Shown: in pieces, positions 1 to 7,676 of the stretch
How positions within the stretch are numbered: position 1 is the first letter of the stretch
Layout: each line of letters begins with the position of its first letter
Notes under the pieces: model-generated
What the model saw: only the letters and a program-made list of their open reading frames with translations
Databases searched by the model: none
What the model was told of the DNA's origin: nothing
From: Alkalilacustris brevis
GTDB lineage: Bacteria; Pseudomonadota; Alphaproteobacteria; Rhodobacterales; Rhodobacteraceae
NCBI RefSeq assembly: GCF_003350345.1
Contig: NZ_QNVJ01000020.1
Location: forward strand, 1-64,000
Length of the DNA stretch: 64,000 nt
Reading direction: 5' to 3'
Made by a program: the position numbers and the translations under genes

Positions 1-341
1 TTCACCTCGGGGTCGCGATAGACAGCCTCGGTGCGGAAATCACCGCCGAAGGCCGTCTCCGGGTAGAAGGTGAAGATCGGGGTGTAATAATCACCGCGAT
101 ACTGCACCAGAAGCGGGCGGTCGTTGGCGATCAGTTCGGCAAAAAGCGACAGGCCGAACAGGATTGAAAAGATGACCAGCGACCACAAGGCCCGGCGATT
201 GGCCTTGAAGTTTCTCCAGCGCCGCTGGTTGAGCGGTGAAAGCCGGATGCCGAAACGCCCCGGCGGGGGCGGCGGCGGGGCAAGCGGGCGCGCGGCGGGG
301 GGCTGGCCTTCCTCGATCTCGGCTGGGCGGCGGTCGTCCAT
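1..341 (-). CDS. yejE: Peptide ABC transporter permease YejE, N-terminal part (cut by window edge)
   Basis: This is the first 113 codons of the second inner-membrane permease of a YejABEF-type peptide importer; the rest lies left of base 1. It starts with ATG at 341, preceded by a GGGAG ribosome site, 3 bases after the yejB stop. The N-terminus is proline/arginine-rich and cytoplasmic, followed by a positively charged stretch and a first membrane segment near residues 50-65. The following periplasmic part, with the pattern RGDYYTP-FTFYPETAFGGDF, is typical of YejE. The identification rests on this pattern and on the co-directional yejA and yejB genes. Confidence 0.85.
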   Translation of the reverse strand, partial: MDDRRPAEIEEGQPPAARPLAPPPPPPGRFGIRLSPLNQRRWRNFKANRRALWSLVIFSILFGLSLFAELIANDRPLLVQYRGDYYTPIFTFYPETAFGGDFRTEAVYRDPEV

Positions 342-344
342 CGC

Positions 345-1424
345 TCAGGTCTCCCGCGTCTCGAAATCGATGCGCGGATCGATCCAGACATACATCAGGT
401 CCGACAGCAGCCCCACGATCAGCCCCAGCAGACCGAAAGCGAAAAGCGTGCCGAAGATCACCGGATAATCGCGCGCCACCGCCGCCTCGAACCCAAGCCG
501 CCCAAGACCATCGAGCGAGAAGATCGTCTCGATGATCAGGCTACCGCCGAAAAAGACGCTCACGAACACCGCCGGGAACCCGGCGATGATGATCAGCATG
601 GCATTGCGGAACACATGGCCATAGAGCACGCGGCGTTCGGACTGGCCCTTGGCGCGGGCGGTGATGACATACTGCTTCTTGATCTCTTCGAGAAAACTGT
701 TCTTGGTCAGCAGCGTCAGCGTGGCGAAGGCCGATATCGTCGAGGCCAGCACCGGCAGCGTGATGTGCCAGAAATAGTCCAGCACCTTGCCGATCAGAGA
801 CAGTTCGTGCCAGTTGTCCGATGTCAGCCCCCTGAGCGGGAATATCTGCCAGTATGACCCCCCGGCAAAGAGCACCAACAGCAAGATCGCGAACAGAAAC
901 CCGGGGATGGCATAGCCCACGATGATCAGCCCGCTTGTCCAGGTGTCGAACCGCGTGCCATCATTCACCGCCTTTCGTATCCCCAGCGGGATCGACACCA
1001 GATAGGCAATCAGCGTCGACCAGAGCCCCAGGCTGATCGAGACCGGCATCTTCTCAAGCACCAGGTCCAACACCGAAATCGAGCGGAAATAGCTTTCGCC
1101 AAAATCGAAGCGCATGTAATTCCACATCATTTCAAAGAAACGCTCAAGCGGCGGCTTGTCGAAGCCGAACTGGCGCTCAAGCTCTTCGATGAACTCGGGC
1201 GGCAGGCCCCGCCCGCCCGTATAGCCGCTTTCATCAGTGGCGCGCATTCCCGCGTCGGCGCCACCGGCAAAGCCCTCGAACACGTCGCCGCCGCCTTCCA
1301 TGCGGGCGATGATCTGTTCGATCGGGCCGCCAGGAACAAACTGAACCAGCGTGAAATTGATCACCATGATCCCGATCAGTGTCGGGATGATCAGCAGCAG
1401 GCGACGCAGAATATAGGCTGTCAT
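345..1424 (-). CDS. yejB: Peptide ABC transporter permease YejB
   Basis: This 359-residue inner-membrane permease belongs to the DppB/OppB family and would form the translocation channel with YejE. The N-terminus [19 protein letters not shown] is the usual first helix of this family. A roughly 100-residue periplasmic loop follows, then a five-helix core. The EAA-type loop, which contacts the ATPase, includes [20 protein letters not shown]. It lies 15 bases after yejA and 3 bases before yejE, so one operon is likely. Family knowledge links Yej transporters to uptake of oligopeptides and peptide antibiotics such as microcin C; the substrate here is not known. Confidence 0.92.
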   Translation of the reverse strand: MTAYILRRLLLIIPTLIGIMVINFTLVQFVPGGPIEQIIARMEGGGDVFEGFAGGADAGMRATDESGYTGGRGLPPEFIEELERQFGFDKPPLERFFEMMWNYMRFDFGESYFRSISVLDLVLEKMPVSISLGLWSTLIAYLVSIPLGIRKAVNDGTRFDTWTSGLIIVGYAIPGFLFAILLLVLFAGGSYWQIFPLRGLTSDNWHELSLIGKVLDYFWHITLPVLASTISAFATLTLLTKNSFLEEIKKQYVITARAKGQSERRVLYGHVFRNAMLIIIAGFPAVFVSVFFGGSLIIETIFSLDGLGRLGFEAAVARDYPVIFGTLFAFGLLGLIVGLLSDLMYVWIDPRIDFETRET

Positions 1425-1439
1425 GCGCTTGTCTCCGCT

Positions 1440-3368
1440 TCAGCGGATCGCACCGGCGGCCCGCAGGGCCTCGGCCTTTGCGGCATTGTACCACCAGAAA
1501 TCCAGATGCCCCAGCGCGTAGGGGGGCAATTCCTCGGGGTGTTCGAACATGTCGAAATAGGCAACGGTATGGGTATCCTTGAACCATTGCGGCACCCAGA
1601 AGCGCTCGGCCCGCAGCAAACGATCGAGCGCGCGCACCGCGTGCGTCACTTCTTCGCGGGTTTCGGCCGCCAGCACCACCTCGATCACGCGATCCACCGC
1701 CTCGCTTTGCAGGCCCATCTTGTTGAAAACCGATATATCGGAGGTTTCCGAGCCGAAATACTGCCGCAGCCCCGATCCGGGGATCTGCGACATTGGAAAC
1801 TGCGCGGTGATGATGTCGAAATCATAGCTGCGCTCGCGGTTGGTCATTTGTGAGCTGTCCACCCGGGTCAGCCGCGCATCCACGCCCAGCGCGCGCAGGT
1901 TTTCGACATAGGGGTTGATCACCCGGTCGAAGGTCTGGCTGTCGTTGAGGAACTCGATGCGCAGCGCCTCGCCGGCCGCATTGCGGCGCAGCCCGTCGCT
2001 GCCCACTTCCCAGCCAGCGTCGTCCAGCAGGGCCGAGGCCTGGCGCAGGTTGCCGCGGTCAAGCTGCCGCCCGCCCGATGGCTGCCCCATCACGGCGGCT
2101 TCGTCCAGAACCCCCGGTGGCAGAATGTCGGCAAGCGGCTCAAGGATTGCCAGTTCCTCGGGGGTGGGCAGGCCTTCGGCGGCCATGTCGCTGTTTTCCC
2201 AGAAGGAATGGATGCGCTCATACAATCCGTAGAACAGAGTCTCGTTCGACCATTCGAAGTTGAACATCAGCCCGATGGCCTCGCGCACGCGAGGGTCAGA
2301 GAACTTGTCGCGCCGAAGGTTGAAGATAAAGCTCTGGCCGGTGGCCATGTTGCCGTCGGGCAGCGTTGCTTGCACGACATGGCCGCGCTCGACCGCCGGA
2401 AAGTCATAACTCGTGGCCCAGATCAGCGATGACGCCTCGTTGCGGAAGGTATAGCTGCCGCCCTTGAACCCCTCGAAGGCCGCGTTGTAATCGGCGTAAT
2501 ACTCGATACGGATGCGATCGAAGTTGGAGCGCCCCGCCATCAGCGGATGATCCCAGCCCCAGTAATCCGGGTTACGCTCGTAGACGAGGGTCTGCCCGGG
2601 GTCGAGCCGGCCCAGCACATAAGGCCCCGACCCCATGAGCGGCTGCATCGAGCTTTGTTCGAAATCGCGATCATTCGCCTCGTAAAAGGCGCGCGAAAAG
2701 ATCGGCAGCCCCCCGACCAGCGCAGGCAGGTCGCGCTTGGGCCAGTCCTCGGCAAAATCGAAACGGATAGTGTGGGGGTCGATCACCTCGGCGCTGTCGA
2801 CCTGGCGGGCCAGGTTGGCGCGGAAATCCGGCAACCCCTTGTCACGCAGGATTTCAAACGAGAACAGTACATCATCGGCGGTCAGCGGCGTGCCATCCGA
2901 GAATGTCACATCGTCGCGCATGTTGAAGATCACCCAAGCGCGATCCTCCGGATATTCAATCGTCTCGCAGATCAGGCAATAGCCGGTGCCCACCTCATCG
3001 GCGGTGCCCTCCAGCAGCGATTCGAAGAAGATCGTGGAAAGCCCCCCCGCGCGCCCCCGCGTGGTGTAGGGGTGCATGGAATCGAACCCACCAAAGCCCC
3101 AGATCGAAATCTCGCCCCCCTTGGGCGCGTCCGGGTTCACATAGTCCAGATGCGAAAAATCGGCCGGGTATTTCAGATCGCCCAGGATCGAGAACCCGTG
3201 CGCGACGATCACGGTCTCGTCCTGCGCCTGCACCGCCTGCGCTGCCCCCAGAAGCAGCGCAATCCCTGCCGCCGCCCCCGTCATAAGCCGTCTGGCTTGC
3301 AAAGCCCCTTCGGAGTCACGCGCGACAGCCCCGCTGCGAACATGACGATCCCTTGGGTGGCTCTGCAT
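1440..3368 (-). CDS. yejA: Periplasmic peptide-binding protein YejA (SBP family 5)
   Basis: This 642-residue solute-binding protein of the DppA/OppA superfamily should capture peptides in the periplasm for YejBE. An export signal is visible: a long N-region ending in ARR, a hydrophobic stretch at about 29-45, and a VQA-Q cleavage motif near residue 49. The mature part opens with HGFSILGDLKYP and contains YPEDRAWVIFNMRDDVTFSDG, the family's common fold entry. The start at 3368 has GGAGG 10 bases upstream. It is the first gene of the yejA-B-E operon. About 145 bases separate it from the upstream terminator, so its own promoter must lie there. Confidence 0.92.
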   Translation of the reverse strand: MQSHPRDRHVRSGAVARDSEGALQARRLMTGAAAGIALLLGAAQAVQAQDETVIVAHGFSILGDLKYPADFSHLDYVNPDAPKGGEISIWGFGGFDSMHPYTTRGRAGGLSTIFFESLLEGTADEVGTGYCLICETIEYPEDRAWVIFNMRDDVTFSDGTPLTADDVLFSFEILRDKGLPDFRANLARQVDSAEVIDPHTIRFDFAEDWPKRDLPALVGGLPIFSRAFYEANDRDFEQSSMQPLMGSGPYVLGRLDPGQTLVYERNPDYWGWDHPLMAGRSNFDRIRIEYYADYNAAFEGFKGGSYTFRNEASSLIWATSYDFPAVERGHVVQATLPDGNMATGQSFIFNLRRDKFSDPRVREAIGLMFNFEWSNETLFYGLYERIHSFWENSDMAAEGLPTPEELAILEPLADILPPGVLDEAAVMGQPSGGRQLDRGNLRQASALLDDAGWEVGSDGLRRNAAGEALRIEFLNDSQTFDRVINPYVENLRALGVDARLTRVDSSQMTNRERSYDFDIITAQFPMSQIPGSGLRQYFGSETSDISVFNKMGLQSEAVDRVIEVVLAAETREEVTHAVRALDRLLRAERFWVPQWFKDTHTVAYFDMFEHPEELPPYALGHLDFWWYNAAKAEALRAAGAIR

Positions 3369-3510
3369 CGCGGTATCCTCCGGGTTATGTCGCCGCCCTG
3401 CTGGGCCGCCTGTTTTCCTTGAAAGGGCAGGCTAATGCGCCGGACGGCACGCGCGCAAGTTGCGATTGCGTGAATTTGTCCACGCAGCCCCCGACATGCA
3501 AAGCAAAACG

Positions 3511-3541
3511 AAAAAGGACCGCCCCGGCTGGAGCGGTCCTT
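3511..3541 (-). terminator. Rho-independent terminator of the triheme cytochrome gene
   Basis: Read on the minus strand, a perfect 9-bp stem (AAGGACCGC with GCGGTCCTT) closes a 10-base loop and is followed by TTTTT. It starts 23 bases after the cytochrome stop codon and separates that gene from yejA on the same strand. Confidence 0.9.
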
Positions 3542-3563
3542 GCCCATCAAGTACGGCCCTGAT

Positions 3564-4985
3564 TCAGTTGCCGACAGAATCGATATAGGCGATCAGGTTG
3601 GCGCGGTCCTGAAGGTCGCGCATACCGGGATAGACCATGGTGGTGCCCGGCGCGAACTCGCGCGGGTTTTCGATCATGGCGCTGAGGTTCTCAAGCGTCC
3701 AGGTGCCCTCGGGCAGGTTGCCCGAATAGCGGAACCCTTCGACAGCGCCGATTTCGCGCCCCAGAACGCCCACCAGATGCGGGCCGACACGGTTGCTTTC
3801 GGAATCCGCCACGTGGCAGGCCTGACAGTTACGCCACAGCGCGCGGCCGGCTTCTGGGTCGGCGTCGGCATAGGCCTGTGCGATCGGCGAGGCGTTGACC
3901 TCCTCCGGCTCGACCGCCGCTTCTTCCTCCTCGACGGGGGCTTCTTCAGCAGGGGCTTCCTCGGCAGGCGCTTCTTCAGCAGGCGTTTCTTCTGCCGGCG
4001 CCTCGCCCGAGAGCACGGCTTCGGCCACATCCTCGGGTCCGACCGAGATCAGGTAGGCGATCAGATCAGCGCGGTCTTGCAGGTCGCGCATCCCCGGGTA
4101 GACCATGGACGTGCCCGGCGCGAACTCACGCGGATTCTCGATCAGGGCGCTGATATTCTCAAGCGTCCAGGTGCCCTCGGGCAGGTTGCCCGAATAGCGG
4201 AAGCCTTCGACAGCGCCGATCTCGCGCTGATAGACACCATAGAGATGCGGGCCAACGCGGTTGCTTTCTGAATCCGCCACGTGGCAGGCTTGGCAATTGC
4301 GCCACAGCGCGCGGCCTGAATCCGGATCGGCCTGCGCAAAGGCCTGCCGGATCGGCGATTCATCGGCGGCGACTGCGGGCGCTTCTTCCTCGACCGCGGC
4401 TTCGTCAACCGGGGCCTCTTCCACCGGGGCCTCTTCCTCGGCGGCGGCTTCCTCGATAACGGGTGGGATGAACTCGTAATCGGGCGACTGGTCGATCAGA
4501 TAGGCGATCAGGTTGGCGCGGTCCTGAACAGCGCGCATCCCGGCATAGGCCATCGAGGTGCCGGGCGCATACTCGCGCGGGTTTTCCAGAAACGCGTTCA
4601 GGTTCTCCGGCTCCCAGGTTTCGCCAGCCGGCAGGGCACCGGAATAGTTGAAGCCCTGGGCCGTGCCGATCTCGCGACCCACGACATTGTAAAGATAGGG
4701 CCCAACCCCGTTACGCCCCTCATCCAGCGAATGGCAGGCGCGGCATTGCGCATAAAGGCCCTGCCCCGCACTGGCCTCGGCCGAGACAAGCGCCTGCTCG
4801 AAGGTCAGTTCTGCAACTTCCTCGACATCGCCGTCATCATCGGCCAGGGCGATGGAAAAGGCAGGTTCCAGATCCTGGCTGCCGGCAACGTATAGCTCGT
4901 CGGCGATCCATTTACCCACAAGAAAGATCAGCAACGCCCCGCAGAATGCGCCGATGATCTTGGTGAAAACCATTGTGTCGAACAT
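3564..4985 (-). CDS. Membrane-anchored triheme cytochrome c with three class I domains
   Basis: This 473-residue c-type cytochrome is held in the membrane by one N-terminal helix (about residues 8-28) with the rest in the periplasm. Three domains each carry a CxxCH heme site (81-85, 231-235, 387-391) and a downstream GT-M motif supplying the likely axial methionine (M145, M294, M450). Long Ala/Glu/Pro linkers join the domains (about 176-210 and 322-364). Domains 2 and 3 are almost identical, pointing to recent internal duplication. An ATG 12 bases further upstream exists, but GGACGG precedes the ATG at 4985 and MFDTMVFTKI is the usual N-terminus of the family. Related Rhodobacteraceae proteins beside pheA normally have one domain. 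Its role is probably electron transfer; the partners are unknown. Confidence 0.9.
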   Translation of the reverse strand: MFDTMVFTKIIGAFCGALLIFLVGKWIADELYVAGSQDLEPAFSIALADDDGDVEEVAELTFEQALVSAEASAGQGLYAQCRACHSLDEGRNGVGPYLYNVVGREIGTAQGFNYSGALPAGETWEPENLNAFLENPREYAPGTSMAYAGMRAVQDRANLIAYLIDQSPDYEFIPPVIEEAAAEEEAPVEEAPVDEAAVEEEAPAVAADESPIRQAFAQADPDSGRALWRNCQACHVADSESNRVGPHLYGVYQREIGAVEGFRYSGNLPEGTWTLENISALIENPREFAPGTSMVYPGMRDLQDRADLIAYLISVGPEDVAEAVLSGEAPAEETPAEEAPAEEAPAEEAPVEEEEAAVEPEEVNASPIAQAYADADPEAGRALWRNCQACHVADSESNRVGPHLVGVLGREIGAVEGFRYSGNLPEGTWTLENLSAMIENPREFAPGTTMVYPGMRDLQDRANLIAYIDSVGN

Positions 4986-5107
4986 GTTCCGTCCCATGCT
5001 GCCAGCCGCGTTCCGCGCGTATCTACCCGCTTCCCCTCGGCGATTTCAAGCGATAGTTACCGCGACCAGACGCCCCAGGCGGGCCATGCCGAGGGAAGGA
5101 AAGCCGC

Positions 5108-5938
5108 ATGAACGGAAAAATCGCATTCCAGGGAGAGCCGGGAGCCTACTCGCACCAGGCCTGCCGCGAGGCACGGCCAGACATGGAGGCCGTGCCCTGT
5201 GGCACCTTCGAAGATGCCATCGACGCCACGATCCGCGGCGATGTCGAACTGGCCATGCTTCCGGTCGAAAACTCGACCTATGGCCGGGTGGCCGACATCC
5301 ACCACCTGCTGCCGGAATCCGGGTTGCATATCGTAGGCGAGGCTTTCGTCCGGGTGCACATCAACCTGCTCGCCCTGCCCGGCACGCGGCTTGAACAGGT
5401 GAGAACCGCAAAAAGCCACACCGTGCTGCTCGGCCAGTGCCGCGGCTTTCTGCGCAGCCACGGAATCAGCCCGGTCACAGGCGCCGACACCGCCGGGTCA
5501 GCCCAACAGATCGCCGCACAGAAGGATCCTTCGGCGGCGGCGCTGGCATCGGAACTGGCCGCCGAGATCTACGGCCTGGACGTTTTGGCGCGGCATATCG
5601 AGGATCACTCGAACAACACCACCCGCTTTCTGCTGATGTCGCGCGAGCCGCAGCTGGAACGCAACGGCGAAGCGATGATGACATCGTTCGTATTCCGCGT
5701 GCGCAACATCCCCGCCGCGCTTTACAAGGCGATGGGGGGGTTCGCCACCAACGGTGTGAACATGACCAAGCTGGAAAGCTACATGGTGGACGGATCGTTC
5801 ACGGCCACCCAGTTCTTCGCCGATATCGAGGGGCACCCGGATGATCCCAATGTCGCGCTCGCGCTCGACGAGTTGCGGTATTTCACCTCGTATCTGCACA
5901 TCCTCGGCACCTACCCCGCCGACCCCAAGCGCCGCTGA
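5108..5938 (+). CDS. pheA: Prephenate dehydratase
   Basis: This 276-residue monofunctional enzyme converts prephenate to phenylpyruvate in phenylalanine synthesis. The catalytic domain starts with KIAFQGEPGAYSHQA and includes the substrate loop LPVENSTYGRV and the conserved NNTTRFLL motif (TRF is catalytic). An ACT regulatory domain begins near residue 197 (TSFVFRVRNIPAALYKAM), with KLESYM at the usual ESRP site that binds phenylalanine; the SRP part is altered. No chorismate mutase domain is fused. AAGGAAAG lies just before the start. It is divergent from the cytochrome gene across 122 bases. Confidence 0.94.
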   Translation: MNGKIAFQGEPGAYSHQACREARPDMEAVPCGTFEDAIDATIRGDVELAMLPVENSTYGRVADIHHLLPESGLHIVGEAFVRVHINLLALPGTRLEQVRTAKSHTVLLGQCRGFLRSHGISPVTGADTAGSAQQIAAQKDPSAAALASELAAEIYGLDVLARHIEDHSNNTTRFLLMSREPQLERNGEAMMTSFVFRVRNIPAALYKAMGGFATNGVNMTKLESYMVDGSFTATQFFADIEGHPDDPNVALALDELRYFTSYLHILGTYPADPKRR

Positions 5939-5959
5939 CAGCCTGAGTTCGGGGGGCGA

Positions 5960-6439
5960 TCAGTCCTGGCGCTGCCCCTCGGCATAGGCCGTCTCGGCCC
6001 GTTCAACGGCTGCAGCCAGCCGGCGCTGCAGCCCGCGCAACATTCGCCCTTGCGAAAGGCGCAGCCCCTGCATCACCAGCCGCGCGCGCAAGGTGCGGGG
6101 CCGCAGCGCCAAGGCCACATCGACGCGGCACCGCCCGGGGCCAAGCGCCGTGAAGTCCACGCGAAACTCGCCCTCGACCGAGGGCGACTCTATGCCAAAG
6201 CGCAGCAGATCGGGCGGGCGGCGTTCCAGCAGTTCAAGCGTGAATTCGCGCTGCAAGCCCTGGAAACTGATGGCCACCTCCCAGCGCAACCCGCGTCCTG
6301 ATTCCGGATCGGGTTCGCGCCGGCGCACCCGCGCCCCATTCTGTCGGGCCTGATTCGCGAAATTGCGGAAACGACGCGCCTGATCGAAAATGAACTCGGT
6401 CGGCGCGGCAGCTTCCTGGCTTGCGGTAAGTTCGATCAA
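5960..6439 (-). CDS. SRPBCC-fold protein of unknown function
   Basis: This 159-residue soluble protein looks like a START/polyketide-cyclase-type (SRPBCC) ligand-binding fold. It has an N-terminal strand with PTEFIFDQARRFRNFANQ, a middle of alternating strands (RWEVAISFQG, FTLELLERRPPDLLRFGIES, RVDFTALGPGRCRVDVALAL), and a C-terminal helix rich in arginine. There is no signal peptide. It is convergent with pheA and 26 bases downstream of nudC on the same strand. The ligand is unknown; the fold call is by pattern only. Confidence 0.65.
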   Translation of the reverse strand: MIELTASQEAAAPTEFIFDQARRFRNFANQARQNGARVRRREPDPESGRGLRWEVAISFQGLQREFTLELLERRPPDLLRFGIESPSVEGEFRVDFTALGPGRCRVDVALALRPRTLRARLVMQGLRLSQGRMLRGLQRRLAAAVERAETAYAEGQRQD

Positions 6440-6465
6440 GGCAGGCTCTCCTTGCGTCAGGCGGG

Positions 6466-7437
6466 TCAGGCCAGCCGGTCGGCCAGCCAGTGTCGGATCA
6501 GGAAATGCGCAATCGCACCGCGACGCGCGCCCTTGATCCGCGGGTGGGCGCCCGCGATCACCTCGACCAGTTCCTCGCGCGTGAGCCAGAGCGCGTCATC
6601 CAGCTCGGTCTCGTCGCGGGTGATGGTGCCGGTTTCGGCTTGTGCCACACACCCCAGCATGAGCGAGGCCGGAAACGGCCAGGGCTGCGAGGCCAGGTAA
6701 TCCACCCGCCCGACTCGCACGCCGGTTTCCTCGGCCACTTCGCGGCGCACGGCGGCCTCGATAGTCTCGCCCGGTTCCACGAACCCGGCCAGCAGCGAAT
6801 ACATCCCCTCGGGCCAGCCCGGCGCGCGGCCCAGCAGCAACCGGTTGCCGCGCACCACCAGCATGATCACCACCGGGTCACTGCGCGGAAAGTGATGGGT
6901 GCCGCAGGCGGGGCAGGTGCGGCGCCAGCCCGCCTCGACCATCTCGCTGGCGGCCCCGCAGGCCGAACAGAAGCGGTGGCTCAGATGCCAGCCGAACAGC
7001 GCGCGGGCGGTGGCGGCAAGCTCGGCCTCTTCGGGCGGCAGCCGCGTCATGACCTGCCGCAACTCTGTAAAACGGTGATCGGACGGCAGACCGGGGTGGT
7101 GCTGTTCGGTCGGGTCGGAAAAAGCCGCCAGCGCCGCGGCGTCCAGATCGGGCGGCTGCCAGGAGGATATGTCGATTGCGAAGCAAGGCGCACCATCCGT
7201 GCAAAACCCCAGAAACACCTGCGGCGCCCCGGCCAGCCCCGCCAGCGCATGGCCCGGCGCCAGCCAGCCGATCCTGTCACGCCCCGCGCCCGCGATCAGC
7301 GGCTTGCCGCGCCACAACACCAGCAGCCGCGCCCCGGCCGCAGCCTGCAGCCGGGCCATCGCCGATGGATCGCTGCGCAGATGGCCCGCGCGGTCGCGCC
7401 CTGCCCCTGCGAAGGTTACTTTCCCGGCCTCGCGCAT
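6466..7437 (-). CDS. nudC: NAD(+)/NADH pyrophosphatase NudC
   Basis: This 323-residue Nudix hydrolase should cleave NADH to NMNH and AMP and may decap NAD-capped RNA, as the family does. A zinc ribbon with CSACG and CPACG near the centre precedes the Nudix box GFVEPGETIEAAVRREVAEE, which matches Gx5Ex7REVxEE. The NudC signature SQPWPFPASLM lies downstream. The open frame extends upstream, but the ATG at 7437 has AGGGG 8 bases before it and begins the recognisable protein. Confidence 0.92.
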   Translation of the reverse strand: MREAGKVTFAGAGRDRAGHLRSDPSAMARLQAAAGARLLVLWRGKPLIAGAGRDRIGWLAPGHALAGLAGAPQVFLGFCTDGAPCFAIDISSWQPPDLDAAALAAFSDPTEQHHPGLPSDHRFTELRQVMTRLPPEEAELAATARALFGWHLSHRFCSACGAASEMVEAGWRRTCPACGTHHFPRSDPVVIMLVVRGNRLLLGRAPGWPEGMYSLLAGFVEPGETIEAAVRREVAEETGVRVGRVDYLASQPWPFPASLMLGCVAQAETGTITRDETELDDALWLTREELVEVIAGAHPRIKGARRGAIAHFLIRHWLADRLA

Positions 7438-7532
7438 CTTGCTGCCCCTGCCCTGCCATGCCTGCCTGCGTAAGTGCCGCTTTGCCACGCTCCGTGCCGC
7501 CTGGCAATCGGCGGGGTGCGCCCGCGGCCGCC

Positions 7533-7574
7533 GCGCTGTTGTCACCACGCAACGCGCTGTTGTCATCATGCAAC
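7533..7574. repeat. Two tandem 21-bp direct repeats in the nudC / nucleotidase divergent region
   Basis: The unit GCGCTGTTGTCACCACGCAAC at 7533-7553 is repeated head-to-tail at 7554-7574 with two changes. The repeats lie between the divergent nudC and nucleotidase genes, next to an AT-rich stretch. They could be operator sites, but no regulator is known. Confidence 0.6.
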
Positions 7575-7676
7575 CTTCACACGAATTTATTTTTAAATTT
7601 CACAACCCATGGTGGCGCAAGCGCCGCCCCGTCGTGACATTACCCAAAACTCGATAAAACAGTCGCCGGCCGGGAT

